Source: Agrobacterium leguminum (GTDB lineage: Bacteria > Pseudomonadota > Alphaproteobacteria > Rhizobiales > Rhizobiaceae). Taken from it: a stretch of DNA of 64,000 nucleotides. Made by a program: the position numbers and the translations under genes. Positions 44,995 to 53,728 of the stretch are shown in pieces. Below the pieces are notes generated by a model, which was not told where the DNA came from, did not search any database, and saw nothing but the letters and a program-made list of their open reading frames with translations. The stretch covers positions 536,992 to 600,991 of the forward strand of contig NZ_JADQWB010000001.1 in the NCBI RefSeq assembly GCF_015704895.1, written 5' to 3'. Position 1 is the stretch's first letter. Each line of letters starts with the position of its first letter.

Positions 44995-45084
44995 ATGCGT
45001 GACGGATTGAACGGTTTTCTCGAAATCTCGATGCTCGGCTTCGTGGTCGCAAGCTGCCTTTTCATGGTCAACCTACCGATCTGA
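44995..45084 (+). CDS. Small membrane peptide, 29 aa
   Basis: A near-perfect GGAGGAGGA site 5 bases before the ATG leads to MRDGLNGFLEISMLGFVVAS and CLFMVNLPI: one membrane helix after a short polar start. The strength of the ribosome-binding site makes translation likely despite the size. No family recognised. A strong terminator follows 53 bases later. Confidence 0.6.
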   Translation: MRDGLNGFLEISMLGFVVASCLFMVNLPI

Positions 45085-45137
45085 CCCACGGCAAAAATTC
45101 TTCTTCGACTGTACCGGCGACGTGACGTTCCGGCATT

Positions 45138-45170
45138 AAAAAATGCGGCCTTGTGGGCCGCATTTTTTTT
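45138..45170 (+). terminator. Bidirectional rho-independent terminator
   Basis: A perfect 13-base stem (AAAAAATGCGGCC on the left, GGCCGCATTTTTT on the right) with a five-base loop and an eight-base T-run; A-run on the other side serves the minus-strand wrbA gene, which ends 16 bases away. Confidence 0.92.
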
Positions 45171-45185
45171 CAACAGATCATCCAA

Positions 45186-45785
45186 TCAGGCGGAAAGCTT
45201 GGCGGCCAGTTTGGCGACATGCGCGCCCTGATAACGAGCGGCTTCCAGTTCGATTTCGGAAGGCTGGCGCGAGCCGTCGCCATCGGTGATGGTGGAGGCG
45301 CCATAGGGCGAGCCGCCCTTGATTTCATCGACGCCCATCTGGCCCTGGAAAGCATAGGGCAGACCGACGACCGCCATGCCATGGTGCAGGAAGGTGGGGA
45401 TGAAACCGAGGATGGTCGATTCCTGTCCGCCATGCTGGGTGGCGGAAGAGGTGAAGGCCGAACCGACCTTGCCGACCAGCTTGCCGCTGAACCACAGGCC
45501 GCCGGTCTGGTCCCAGAAATTGCGCATCTGCGAGGCGACCGTGCCGAAACGCGTGCCGGCGCCGACGATGATGGCGTCGTAATCCGCCAGTTCGTCCACC
45601 GTCGCCACCGGGGCCGGCTGATCCAGCTTGAAATGGGAAGACTTTGCAACTTCTTCCGGAACGAGTTCGGGAACGCGCTTCACCACGGCTTCCGCGCCGG
45701 TGGACTTCACGCCCTCGGCAACGGCATAGGCCATCTTCTCGATATGGCCGTAAGAGGAGTAATAAAGTACCAGAACCTTCGTCAT
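45186..45785 (-). CDS. wrbA: NAD(P)H:quinone oxidoreductase, WrbA type
   Basis: A 199-residue flavodoxin-like FMN enzyme that reduces quinones by two electrons, limiting radical formation. FMN contacts are visible in [12 protein letters not shown] (residues 8-19), [18 protein letters not shown] and [15 protein letters not shown]. Start at [11 protein letters not shown] gives the standard length. An in-frame ATG at 45857 with AGG upstream would add 24 residues ([15 protein letters not shown]...); no stop separates them. Confidence 0.94.
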   Translation of the reverse strand: MTKVLVLYYSSYGHIEKMAYAVAEGVKSTGAEAVVKRVPELVPEEVAKSSHFKLDQPAPVATVDELADYDAIIVGAGTRFGTVASQMRNFWDQTGGLWFSGKLVGKVGSAFTSSATQHGGQESTILGFIPTFLHHGMAVVGLPYAFQGQMGVDEIKGGSPYGASTITDGDGSRQPSEIELEAARYQGAHVAKLAAKLSA

Positions 45786-46048
45786 TCTCTTCGTTTCCTT
45801 TGCTGGAACTGTTTCCGGCGTACCGGCGACAAGCTTCTTTAAAAACTCAATGATCATCGGCTTTGACCTGTAAAAAGCGTATGACAAAAAGGTAGCGGAC
45901 GGATCGGTCTGCCGCCAGCCGGGGATTGGCATACGCACTGTTCACGATGAGTGAACGCTCGGAGCCATCGTCAACCAATCCCCCTTTTGCGTTTCTTCAA
46001 AACCGCTTTGCATTCGCGCTGGCGCGGCGTTAACGTCGGGTGAAACAG

Positions 46049-46855
46049 ATGACGAGTGCAACCATGTCCAATCCCTCCTCCGCCCAATCCGTCGTGACCG
46101 CCGCCATGCTTGCCATTGGCGACGAACTGCTTTCGGGCCGCACCAAGGACAAGAATATCGGCCACCTCGCGGATGTCCTCACCATGTCCGGCATCGACCT
46201 GAAGGAAGTGCGCATCGTCGCCGACGAGGAGGAAGCGATCGTGGAAGCGCTGAACGCGCTGCGCAGCCGCTATGATTATGTCTTCACGTCAGGCGGCATC
46301 GGCCCGACCCATGACGACATCACCGCGGATGCGGTCTCGGCGGCGTTCGGCCTGCCCTGCGAGCACGATGCCGAGGCGCTGCGCCTGCTGGGTGACATGT
46401 ATCGCGTCCGCGAGATGGAATTCACCGAGGCGCGCAAACGCATGGCACGCATGCCGAGAGGAGCTGCCCACATCGCCAATCCCGTTTCCGTCGCCCCCGG
46501 CTTCGTCATCGGCAATGTTTACGTCATGGCCGGCGTGCCGCAGGTGTTTCAGGCCATGCTGGACAATGTCATGCCGACGCTGCGCACCGGCGCGAAGGTC
46601 ATGTCGCAGGCGGTGCGGTCGCCCTATGGCGAAGGCGATATCGGCACGCCGCTGACGGCCATTCAGAAAGCCCATCCCGAAACCAGCATCGGCTCCTATC
46701 CCAAATATGACGGGCAGCGCTTTTCGACGGAGATCGTGGTGCGCGCCCGCGACGCTGGCGTCCTGAAGGCGGCAGCAGACGCGGTTGCGGCCATGATCGA
46801 GACCATCGGCCATGAAAAAAGACTGGCAGCCAGCAAGGGCGATGCAACCGCCTAA
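46049..46855 (+). CDS. CinA/MoaB-type molybdopterin-binding domain protein
   Basis: About 268 residues. The N-terminal half (AAMLAIGDELLSGRTKDKN, FTSGGIGPTHDDITADAV) is the molybdopterin-binding MoCF fold shared by CinA, MoeA and MogA. The C-terminal amidase domain of full CinA is absent. Stand-alone forms are annotated competence/damage-inducible protein A; eukaryote-like homologues act as FAD or nucleotide phosphatases. True function unknown. ATG 46049 is chosen; GTG 46040 and ATG 46064 are alternatives. Separate from the moa/moe/mob genes. Confidence 0.85.
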   Translation: MTSATMSNPSSAQSVVTAAMLAIGDELLSGRTKDKNIGHLADVLTMSGIDLKEVRIVADEEEAIVEALNALRSRYDYVFTSGGIGPTHDDITADAVSAAFGLPCEHDAEALRLLGDMYRVREMEFTEARKRMARMPRGAAHIANPVSVAPGFVIGNVYVMAGVPQVFQAMLDNVMPTLRTGAKVMSQAVRSPYGEGDIGTPLTAIQKAHPETSIGSYPKYDGQRFSTEIVVRARDAGVLKAAADAVAAMIETIGHEKRLAASKGDATA

Positions 46856-46930
46856 GACAGAAAAGGCTTGAGACCGGGAAGCTTTGACCAAAATCAAGGT
46901 GGCGGCCTGTAAAGGCGGCCACTCTCCCCC

Positions 46931-46975
46931 TGAGCATTTCCAGGAAAAGCGGAACAGCTTTTCCGTCCGGACAAT
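46931..46975. repeat. Short palindromic repeat, related type
   Basis: GAGCATTTCC...GGAAAAGC-GGAACA-GCTTTTCC...GGACAATGC: nested inverted repeats after the CinA-type gene. Build resembles the short repeats at 11085 and 23161, though the sequence differs. May act as a weak terminator or be a dispersed repeat. Confidence 0.5.
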
Positions 46976-46992
46976 GCATAAAACAGAGACTT

Positions 46993-47031
46993 AGATCGTT
47001 CTGGCGATTCGAAGAACAGCCAGAACGATCT
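46993..47031. promoter_or_regulatory. 13-base perfect inverted repeat upstream of the stress-protein gene
   Basis: AGATCGTTCTGGC and GCCAGAACGATCT are separated by 13 bases and end 29 bases before the ATG of the stress-protein gene. Without a T-run it is unlikely to terminate; an operator or a 5'-leader hairpin is more likely. Confidence 0.5.
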
Positions 47032-47060
47032 GAAAACGACATGTCACCGAGGAGAGAGAA

Positions 47061-47906
47061 ATGGGTTACAAGACGATATTGGCAGTGGTCGACAATGTTT
47101 CGAACACGCAAAAGCTCGGCGAATTCGTGGTAAGCCTTGCCGATCAGTTTTCCTCGCATGTGATCGGCCTGCATATGGAAACGCTGGCCGCCGTTCCCCT
47201 CGTCGCGCCGATGGAAATTCCCGACCCCGCCACCGTGCAGGCGCTGCAGGATGTGGCGCATAAGGAAACCACCGACGTCGGAACCATCTTCGAGCGTACG
47301 CTGGCCGCCAACGGCATCTCGCACGAATGGCGCAGCTTCGTCACATCGGTGGGTTACGCCTCCGCATCGGCCATCGACAGCGCCCGTTGCGCCGATCTCA
47401 TCGTCGCCCGCCAGAGCAACTCCTCCGCACTTTCCGACAGCCGTTCGGATATTGACGGTTTCCTCTATGAAAGCGGCCGCCCCGTTCTCCTCGTGCCGCA
47501 TGTGCTGAGCGTTGCGAAACCGATCAAGCGCGTCCTGATCGCCTGGAACGGCTCGCGCGAGGCGACCCGCGCCACCTTCGACGCCCTGCCCTTCCTCAAG
47601 GCGGCCGAGAGCGTCGAGATATTCTCCGTCGATCAGGCCGAGAGCGAAACGCAGTCTTCCGGCCTCGCCGGTGCGGAACTGGCCGCCACGCTCGCCCGCC
47701 ACGGCGTCAACGTCACCGTGACCTCGCAGGAAAAGATCGCCGGCGTCTCGCCGCAGGCGGCCATCGAAAACCGGCTGTCCGATAACAGCATCGACCTTCT
47801 TGTCATGGGCGCTTACGGCCATTCCCGCTGGTGGGAACTGCTGTTTGGCGGTGTCACCCGCACCCTGCTCGATTCCATGACGGCGCTGACGCTGCTGTCG
47901 CGTTAA
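47061..47906 (+). CDS. Tandem-domain universal stress protein
   Basis: A 281-residue protein with two Usp domains (about 1-145 and 152-280). The second ends GAYGHSRWWELLFGGVTRTLL, a form of the G-x2-G-x9-G-S/T nucleotide-binding loop; the first lacks that loop and is likely structural. The strong site GAGGAGAGAGAA precedes the ATG. UspA proteins help survival under starvation and oxidative stress. Possibly controlled by the inverted repeat just upstream. Confidence 0.88.
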   Translation: MGYKTILAVVDNVSNTQKLGEFVVSLADQFSSHVIGLHMETLAAVPLVAPMEIPDPATVQALQDVAHKETTDVGTIFERTLAANGISHEWRSFVTSVGYASASAIDSARCADLIVARQSNSSALSDSRSDIDGFLYESGRPVLLVPHVLSVAKPIKRVLIAWNGSREATRATFDALPFLKAAESVEIFSVDQAESETQSSGLAGAELAATLARHGVNVTVTSQEKIAGVSPQAAIENRLSDNSIDLLVMGAYGHSRWWELLFGGVTRTLLDSMTALTLLSR

Positions 47907-48016
47907 AATCGGTGGAAGTGGATTGAGCCACAAGACCGTGCGGAAAGCTTGCCTTTTTGCCGGTCTTGCGGCTATTAGCCAAAGCCATCGACAATTTTGA
48001 CCAGATGGTAGACGAC

Positions 48017-48514
48017 ATGTCCCTTCCCGATAAAGCCTTTCCCGTCTCCTGGGACCAGTTCCACCGCGATGCCCGTGCGCTTGCCTGGCGTCTTGCCGGC
48101 CTCGACAAAGAGTTCCGCGCGATCGTCTGTATCACCCGCGGCGGCCTCGTGCCGGCGGCGATCATTTCCCGCGAACTGAATATCCGCCTGATCGACACGG
48201 TCTGCATCGCCACCCGTCATGATTACGTCAATCAGGGCGAAACGGTTCTGCTGAAGGGTGTCGCCCCGGAACTTTCGGCGGATGGCGGCGAAGGCGTGCT
48301 GGTGCTGGACGACCTGACCGATACCGGCAAGACGGCGCTCGAAGTGCGCGAAATGCTGCCCAAGGCGCATTTCGCCTGTGTTTACGCCAAGCCGAAGGGC
48401 GTGCCGACCATCGACACCTTCGTCACCGAAGTCAGCCAGGACACCTGGATTTATTTCCCCTGGGACATGGGCTTCACCTATCAGGAGCCGATTGCCAAGG
48501 GATCGCGCGGCTGA
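48017..48514 (+). CDS. gpt: Xanthine phosphoribosyltransferase
   Basis: A 165-residue purine salvage enzyme that converts xanthine, guanine and less well hypoxanthine to nucleotides using PRPP. The PRPP motif [13 protein letters not shown] lies at about residues 95-107, and [12 protein letters not shown] near 38-49 is the phosphate loop. ATG 48017 gives the family length. Monocistronic with its own terminator. Confidence 0.94.
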   Translation: MSLPDKAFPVSWDQFHRDARALAWRLAGLDKEFRAIVCITRGGLVPAAIISRELNIRLIDTVCIATRHDYVNQGETVLLKGVAPELSADGGEGVLVLDDLTDTGKTALEVREMLPKAHFACVYAKPKGVPTIDTFVTEVSQDTWIYFPWDMGFTYQEPIAKGSRG

Positions 48515-48546
48515 CCAGCCCCGCAGAGAAAAATCACGCTTTGAAG

Positions 48547-48570
48547 CCGCCCCATCGGGGCGGTTTTTTT
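48547..48570 (+). terminator. Rho-independent terminator of gpt
   Basis: CCGCCCC / GGGGCGG stem with a three-base loop and seven Ts, 33 bases after the gpt stop. Confidence 0.92.
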
Positions 48571-48762
48571 GTCGGGAAACGCCTTTATGGCGACAGCTAA
48601 AAAACACGGAAAAACCGCAGTGTCGCCTTTATGCCTCACCCCGGAAATGTGGGGTTTTGCCTTTCCCTTGCGGAAACCAGCCTCGCGCAAGCTTCAAACT
48701 TTCCCGCCAAGTCACTGATTTTTCTAAGAGCTTTTCCTATCCCCGTTTTCCACAGGCACTCC

Positions 48763-48778
48763 ACACAATATCTTGTGG
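48763..48778. promoter_or_regulatory. NrdR box, distal
   Basis: ACACAATATCTTGTGG matches the NrdR consensus acaCwAtATaTwGtgt at nearly every position; CCACA/TGTGG flanks extend the dyad. NrdR represses ribonucleotide reductase genes when dATP is high. Confidence 0.75.
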
Positions 48779-49009
48779 TTAAAAATGGGTTTCAATCTAT
48801 GGCTTGACGAATCTGTGCCGCGAGAGGAAAGTGACAATTATGTTGCGGCGGCAACGGACCGGAAAGTAACGAGGCCGGTTCCTCTCCATCTTCAGCGCGC
48901 ATGTCCAAAGCGGCGTCCCGGCCATGAGGGGGCGGTTCGCCGCAGGCTTTTGCGCGCCTTTCGGAACCGCCAAAAACATGACGCGGGGACTGGCGGCAGG
49001 AAGCTGTTG

Positions 49010-49025
49010 ATACTATATTTAGTAT
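49010..49025. promoter_or_regulatory. NrdR box, proximal
   Basis: ATACTATATTTAGTAT is a near-perfect palindrome with the NrdR core CTATATTTAG; it lies 164 bases before the nrdJ start and 231 bases after the distal box, much farther apart than usual paired boxes. Confidence 0.65.
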
Positions 49026-49188
49026 TCCATGACATGCTTGCAGCCGAATAAGCCACGAGATACAGGGATGACATCCAAGGATGAACATCCCTTTCAGATC
49101 GGCAACAACCGGCTGCGCGAAGGCATCGCACGGCTGGACCGGATTTTTGCGCCCTTCACCGGGCGCCCAATGGACGAGGACAGAAACC

Positions 49189-52100
49189 ATGCGCATTGAA
49201 CGCCGCTTCACGAAGCCCGGCCAATCGCCTTATGCGGAAATCGACTTCCGCAAGGCCGTCAGTGAAATCAAGAACCCGGATGGATCGATCGTGTTCCGTC
49301 TGGCGGATATCGACGTTCCCGCGCAGTTCAGCCAGGTTGCCACCGACGTTCTGGCGCAGAAATATTTCCGCAAGGCCGGCGTGCCGAAGTTCCTTAAGAA
49401 GGTTGAGGAAAACGACGTTCCTTCCTTCCTGTGGCGCTCGGTGCCCGATGAAAAGGCGCTGAAGGATGTGCCGGAAGCCGAACGTTTCGGCTCCGAGACC
49501 GATGCGCGTCAGGTTTTCGACCGTCTGGCCGGCACCTGGGCCTATTGGGGCTGGAAGGGCAAATATTTCTCGTCCGAAGAAGATGCGCTGGCCTTCCGCG
49601 ATGAGCTTGCCTATATGCTCGCCACCCAGCGCGTTGCGCCGAATTCCCCGCAATGGTTCAACACGGGCCTGCACTGGGCCTATGGCATCGATGGCCCCGG
49701 CCAGGGCCACTTCTATGTTGATCCCTTCACGGCTAAGCTGACCAAGTCGAAGTCCGCTTACGAACATCCGCAGCCGCATGCCTGCTTCATCCAGTCCGTT
49801 GAGGACGATCTCGTCAACGAAGGCGGCATCATGGATCTGTGGGTGCGTGAAGCGCGCCTGTTCAAATACGGTTCCGGCACCGGCTCCAACTTCTCCTATC
49901 TGCGTGGCGAAGGCGAAAAGCTTTCCGGCGGCGGCCGCTCCTCCGGCCTGATGAGCTTCCTCAAGATCGGCGACCGCGCAGCCGGCGCCATCAAGTCCGG
50001 CGGCACGACCCGTCGTGCGGCGAAGATGGTCGTTGTCGATGCCGACCATCCGGATATCGAAGCCTATATCGACTGGAAGGTGAACGAGGAGCAGAAGGTT
50101 GCCGCTCTCGTGACCGGCTCCAAGATCGTCGCCAAGCACCTGAAGGCGATCATGAAGGCCTGCGTCAATTGCGAGGCCGACAATGGCGATTGCTTCGACC
50201 CGGCCAAGAATCCTGCCCTGAAGCGCGAAATTCGCGCTGCCAAGAAGGACATGGTGCCGGAAAACTACGTCAAGCGCGTCATCCAGTTCGCCGAACAGGG
50301 TTACAAGGACATCCAGTTCAAGACCTATGACACGGATTGGGATTCGGAAGCCTACCTCACGGTATCCGGCCAGAACTCCAACAACTCCGTTTCGCTGAAG
50401 GACGACTTCCTGCGCGCTGTCGAAAATGACGGCGACTGGAACCTCACCGCCCGCAAGGACGGCAAGGTCATGAAGACGCTGAAGGCCCGCGACCTCTGGG
50501 AAAAGATTTCCCACGCCGCCTGGGCATCGGCCGATCCGGGCCTGCACTTCAACACCACCATGAACGACTGGCACACCTCGCCGGCGGCCGGCCCGATCCG
50601 CGCTTCCAATCCGTGCTCGGAATATATGTTCCTCGATGACACGGCCTGCAACCTTGCCTCGCTGAACCTTTTGCAGTTCAAGGATCAGGCGACGAAGCGC
50701 ATCGATATCGCCGATTACGAACATGCCGTTCGCCTGTGGACCGTCGTGCTCGAAGTGTCGGTGATGATGGCGCAGTTCCCGTCGCGCCAGATCGCCGAAC
50801 TTTCCTATGAATACCGCACGCTCGGCCTCGGTTACGCCAATATCGGCGGCCTCCTGATGTCCTCGGGCATTCCCTATGACAGCGCCGAAGGCCGCGCCAT
50901 TGCCGGTGCGCTCACCGCCATCATGACCGGCGTTTCCTACGCCACCTCGGCCGAAATGGCCGGCGAGCTTGGCCCCTTCCCGGGCTTTGCCCCGAACCGC
51001 GACAACATGCTGCGCGTCATCCGCAACCACCGCCGCGCCGCTCACGGCCAGTCGCAAGGTTATGAAGGCCTGTCGGTCAACCCGGTCGCGCTCATCCATG
51101 GCGATTGCCCGGATCAGGACCTGATCGCCCATGCCGTTGCCGCCTGGGACAAGGCGCTGACGCTCGGCGAACAGCACGGCTACCGCAACGCCCAGACGAC
51201 GGTTATCGCGCCGACCGGCACGATCGGCCTCGTGATGGATTGCGACACGACCGGCATCGAGCCCGACTTCGCGCTGGTGAAGTTCAAGAAGCTCGCCGGC
51301 GGCGGTTACTTCAAGATCATCAACCGCGCCGTTCCGGATGCGCTGCGTTCGCTTGGGTATTCCGAAAGCCAGATCGCCGAGATCGAAGCCTACGCCGTCG
51401 GCCACGGCAATCTCAACCAGGCGCCCGGCATCAACCCTTCCACGCTGAAGGCCAAGGGCTTCACCGATGAGAAGATCGAAGCCGTCAACGCCGCGCTGAA
51501 AAGCGCCTTCGACATCAAGTTCGTCTTCAACCAGTGGACGCTGGGCGCCGACTTCCTCAAGGAAACGCTGAAAGTTTCCGACGAGCAGCTCTCCGACATG
51601 AGCTTCAACCTGCTCGAGCACCTCGGCTTCGGCAAGAAGGACATCGAAGCGGCAAACGTTCACGTCTGCGGCGCGATGACGCTGGAAGGCGCACCGTTCC
51701 TGAAGGCCGAGCATCTGCCGGTCTTCGATTGCGCCAACCCCTGCGGCAAGATCGGCAAGCGTTATCTCTCGGTCGAATCGCATATCCGCATGATGGCGGC
51801 GGCACAGCCCTTCATCTCGGGTGCGATTTCCAAGACGATCAACATGCCGAACGATGCGACGGTCGAGGATTGCGGCAGCGCCTACATGCTCTCCTGGAAG
51901 CTGGCGCTGAAGGCGAACGCCCTTTACCGCGATGGTTCCAAGCTTTCCCAGCCGCTCAACGCGTCGCTGGTGGAAGATGAGGACGAAGAAGACCTGATCG
52001 AAGAGCTGATCCAGCAGCCGGCTGCACAGCAGGCCGTGACAATCACCGAAAAGATCGTCGAACGCGTCATCGAGCGCGTCTCGCGCGAGCGTGAAAAGCT

Positions 52101-53007
52101 GCCGAACCGCCGTCAGGGCTACACCCAGAAGGCAACCGTCGGCGGTCACAAGGTCTATCTGCGCACCGGCGAATTCGGCGATGGCCGCATCGGCGAAATC
52201 TTCATCGACATGCACAAGGAAGGTGCCGCCTTCCGTGCGATGATGAACAACTTCGCCATCGCCATTTCGCTCGGCCTGCAATATGGCGTGCCGCTGGAAG
52301 AATATGTGGAGGCTTTCACCTTCACCAAGTTCGAACCCGCCGGCATGGTGCAGGGCAACGACGCGATCAAGAACGCCACGTCGATCCTCGACTACGTGTT
52401 CCGCGAACTCGCCGTCTCCTATCTCGGCCGCCACGATCTGGCCCATGTTGATACGTCCGACTTCTCCAACACGGCACTCGGCAAGGGCATCCAGGAAGGC
52501 AAGACCAACCTCGTTTCCACCGGCTGGACCCGCGGTTACAAGCCGACGCTGGTTTCCAGCAATGGCGGCGAACGTTCGTCTTCCGAGCCCAAGGGCTCGG
52601 CAACGGCAGCCCCTGCCCGCGCCTCGGCCAACGTGACCTCCTTTGCCGGCTCCGCCGCCCGCAAGCTGGAACCGACCGTCTCCGTCGCGACCTCCGAAAT
52701 CGTCTCCTTCAAGCGGGACTATGAGGAGCGCGCCAGGGAACTGGCCGAAGAAATCGCCGAGGAAGTCATCGACGACGTCGCCCAGGAATCCCAGCAGACG
52801 GCCACCGCCCTCTTCTCCGACAAGGCCGCCGCCGACGCTGCATCGGCCAAGACGGAAGCCAAGAAGGTGGAAAACGAACGCCGCATGCGCTCGATTGCTC
52901 AGGGCTACACGGGCAACATGTGCTCGGAATGCCAGAACTTCACGATGGTGCGGAACGGCACTTGCGAGAAGTGCGATACTTGCGGTGCGACGAGTGGTTG
53001 CAGCTGA
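49189..53007 (+). CDS. nrdJ: Vitamin B12-dependent (class II) ribonucleotide reductase
   Basis: A 1272-residue enzyme that reduces ribonucleotides with adenosylcobalamin and needs no oxygen. The substrate-site cysteine is near 199 ([12 protein letters not shown]), [13 protein letters not shown] follows, and the thiyl-radical cysteine is near 474 (NPCSEYMF) with ACNLASLNL after it. The C-terminus has a metal-type cysteine cluster (CSECQ...[13 protein letters not shown]) used for re-reduction or zinc binding. This is the large alphaproteobacterial NrdJ form. ATG 49189 has GAGGA upstream. Likely repressed by NrdR via the two upstream boxes. A strong terminator follows. Confidence 0.97.
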   Translation: MRIERRFTKPGQSPYAEIDFRKAVSEIKNPDGSIVFRLADIDVPAQFSQVATDVLAQKYFRKAGVPKFLKKVEENDVPSFLWRSVPDEKALKDVPEAERFGSETDARQVFDRLAGTWAYWGWKGKYFSSEEDALAFRDELAYMLATQRVAPNSPQWFNTGLHWAYGIDGPGQGHFYVDPFTAKLTKSKSAYEHPQPHACFIQSVEDDLVNEGGIMDLWVREARLFKYGSGTGSNFSYLRGEGEKLSGGGRSSGLMSFLKIGDRAAGAIKSGGTTRRAAKMVVVDADHPDIEAYIDWKVNEEQKVAALVTGSKIVAKHLKAIMKACVNCEADNGDCFDPAKNPALKREIRAAKKDMVPENYVKRVIQFAEQGYKDIQFKTYDTDWDSEAYLTVSGQNSNNSVSLKDDFLRAVENDGDWNLTARKDGKVMKTLKARDLWEKISHAAWASADPGLHFNTTMNDWHTSPAAGPIRASNPCSEYMFLDDTACNLASLNLLQFKDQATKRIDIADYEHAVRLWTVVLEVSVMMAQFPSRQIAELSYEYRTLGLGYANIGGLLMSSGIPYDSAEGRAIAGALTAIMTGVSYATSAEMAGELGPFPGFAPNRDNMLRVIRNHRRAAHGQSQGYEGLSVNPVALIHGDCPDQDLIAHAVAAWDKALTLGEQHGYRNAQTTVIAPTGTIGLVMDCDTTGIEPDFALVKFKKLAGGGYFKIINRAVPDALRSLGYSESQIAEIEAYAVGHGNLNQAPGINPSTLKAKGFTDEKIEAVNAALKSAFDIKFVFNQWTLGADFLKETLKVSDEQLSDMSFNLLEHLGFGKKDIEAANVHVCGAMTLEGAPFLKAEHLPVFDCANPCGKIGKRYLSVESHIRMMAAAQPFISGAISKTINMPNDATVEDCGSAYMLSWKLALKANALYRDGSKLSQPLNASLVEDEDEEDLIEELIQQPAAQQAVTITEKIVERVIERVSREREKLPNRRQGYTQKATVGGHKVYLRTGEFGDGRIGEIFIDMHKEGAAFRAMMNNFAIAISLGLQYGVPLEEYVEAFTFTKFEPAGMVQGNDAIKNATSILDYVFRELAVSYLGRHDLAHVDTSDFSNTALGKGIQEGKTNLVSTGWTRGYKPTLVSSNGGERSSSEPKGSATAAPARASANVTSFAGSAARKLEPTVSVATSEIVSFKRDYEERARELAEEIAEEVIDDVAQESQQTATALFSDKAAADAASAKTEAKKVENERRMRSIAQGYTGNMCSECQNFTMVRNGTCEKCDTCGATSGCS

Positions 53008-53042
53008 GCGTTAGCTTAGGCACCAAAAAATGATTAGTCTTG

Positions 53043-53080
53043 AGGGCTCTTTCAGATATGAAAGAGCCCTTATTGTTTTG
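53043..53080 (+). terminator. Rho-independent terminator of nrdJ
   Basis: A perfect 12-base stem (AGGGCTCTTTCA / TGAAAGAGCCCT), four-base loop, then a T-rich tract, 35 bases after the stop codon. It separates nrdJ from the toxin-antitoxin pair. Confidence 0.92.
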
Positions 53081-53121
53081 ATGTTTTATTTATTGCAACT
53101 ACTGGAAACCCGTAGTTCAGA

Positions 53122-53400
53122 ATGTTATATTTCGAATGGAATGCGCATAAGGCGTCAGCCAATCTCGCCAAACATGGCGTCAGTTTTGAAACCGCCCGCA
53201 GGGTTTTTGACGATCCATTTGCCGTGGATATCGAGGATCGTTCAGCGAATTACGGTGAAGTCCGACGGCGTATAGTGGGTTTGGGCAGCGGATTGGTTCT
53301 GACCGTGATCTATACCGAACGAAGCGAAGTGATCCGCATCATCTCCGCACGAAAGGCGACACGCGCAGAGCGCAAGGAATATGACGACAATGGCTGGTAA
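53122..53400 (+). CDS. BrnT-family toxin
   Basis: A 92-residue protein with the BrnT pattern: EWNAHKASANLAKHGVSFE (residues 5-23), ARRVFDDPFA, R-x5-G-x-RRRIVGLGSG, a hydrophobic strand (VLTVIYTER) and the C-terminal IRIISARKATRAERKEY. BrnT is a RelE-fold ribonuclease that halts translation under stress. The 3' end overlaps the partner gene by 11 bases. Base composition is somewhat less GC-rich than neighbours, fitting a mobile module. The ribosome-binding site is weak. Confidence 0.88.
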   Translation: MLYFEWNAHKASANLAKHGVSFETARRVFDDPFAVDIEDRSANYGEVRRRIVGLGSGLVLTVIYTERSEVIRIISARKATRAERKEYDDNGW

Positions 53401-53722
53401 AACCGATCAAACCGACTGGGTCCGTCTTCACGCCATGACCGACGAGGAAGCAGAGGCCAATGCGCTGGCCGACCCTGATAATCGACCGCTTTCCGCCGAA
53501 CAGCTCGCCGCAGCGCCCAGAATGCCCCGCATCAAGATCATCCGCCGGGCTCTGAAGCTGACGCAGGAAGAGTTTTCCGCGCGTTATCATATTCCGCTCG
53601 GCACCTTGCGCGATTGGGAACAGGGTCGAAGCGAGCCGGATCAACCGGCCCGCGCTTATCTAAAGGTCATCGCCGTCGATCCGGAGGGAACGGCGGCCGC
53701 GCTTCGTAAAGGCGCGGCCTGA
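53390..53722 (+). CDS. Xre-type HTH antitoxin/repressor partnered with BrnT
   Basis: About 110 residues. Residues 1-45 are acidic and probably bind the toxin (DEEAEANALADPDNRPLS). The C-terminal half is a helix-turn-helix of the Xre class (LTQEEFSARYHIPLGTLRDWEQG, then PARAYLKVI). The classical BrnA antitoxin has a ribbon-helix-helix fold, so this is a different pairing. ATG 53390 is preferred because AAGGA lies 11 bases upstream; ATG 53381 is too close. Toxin-first gene order with overlapping ends matches BrnTA and HigBA. It likely represses its own operon. Confidence 0.82.
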   Translation: MAGKTDQTDWVRLHAMTDEEAEANALADPDNRPLSAEQLAAAPRMPRIKIIRRALKLTQEEFSARYHIPLGTLRDWEQGRSEPDQPARAYLKVIAVDPEGTAAALRKGAA

Positions 53723-53728
53723 CCGACC

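Larger units (their letters stand above)
48571..49188. other. Long leader region of nrdJ
   Basis: About 620 bases without a supportable gene. It holds two NrdR-box-like palindromes (48763 and 49010) and must contain the nrdJ promoter(s). I looked for a cobalamin riboswitch, expected for a B12-dependent enzyme, and did not find the B12-box core. Several small in-frame readings occur but lack ribosome-binding sites. Confidence 0.6.

Noticed and set aside
42987..45084. Genomic island integrated at tRNA-Cys
   Set aside because: No integrase, no second copy of the tRNA 3' end and no transposase within reach; only small genes of ordinary composition.
48571..49188. Cobalamin riboswitch before nrdJ
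   Set aside because: Searched by eye for the B12-box core and flanking conserved helices; none found. NrdR boxes explain regulation better.
49156..52446. A 1096-codon minus-strand frame inside nrdJ
   Set aside because: Antisense to a well-conserved class II ribonucleotide reductase with all active-site motifs on the plus strand; composition is typical of shadow frames.
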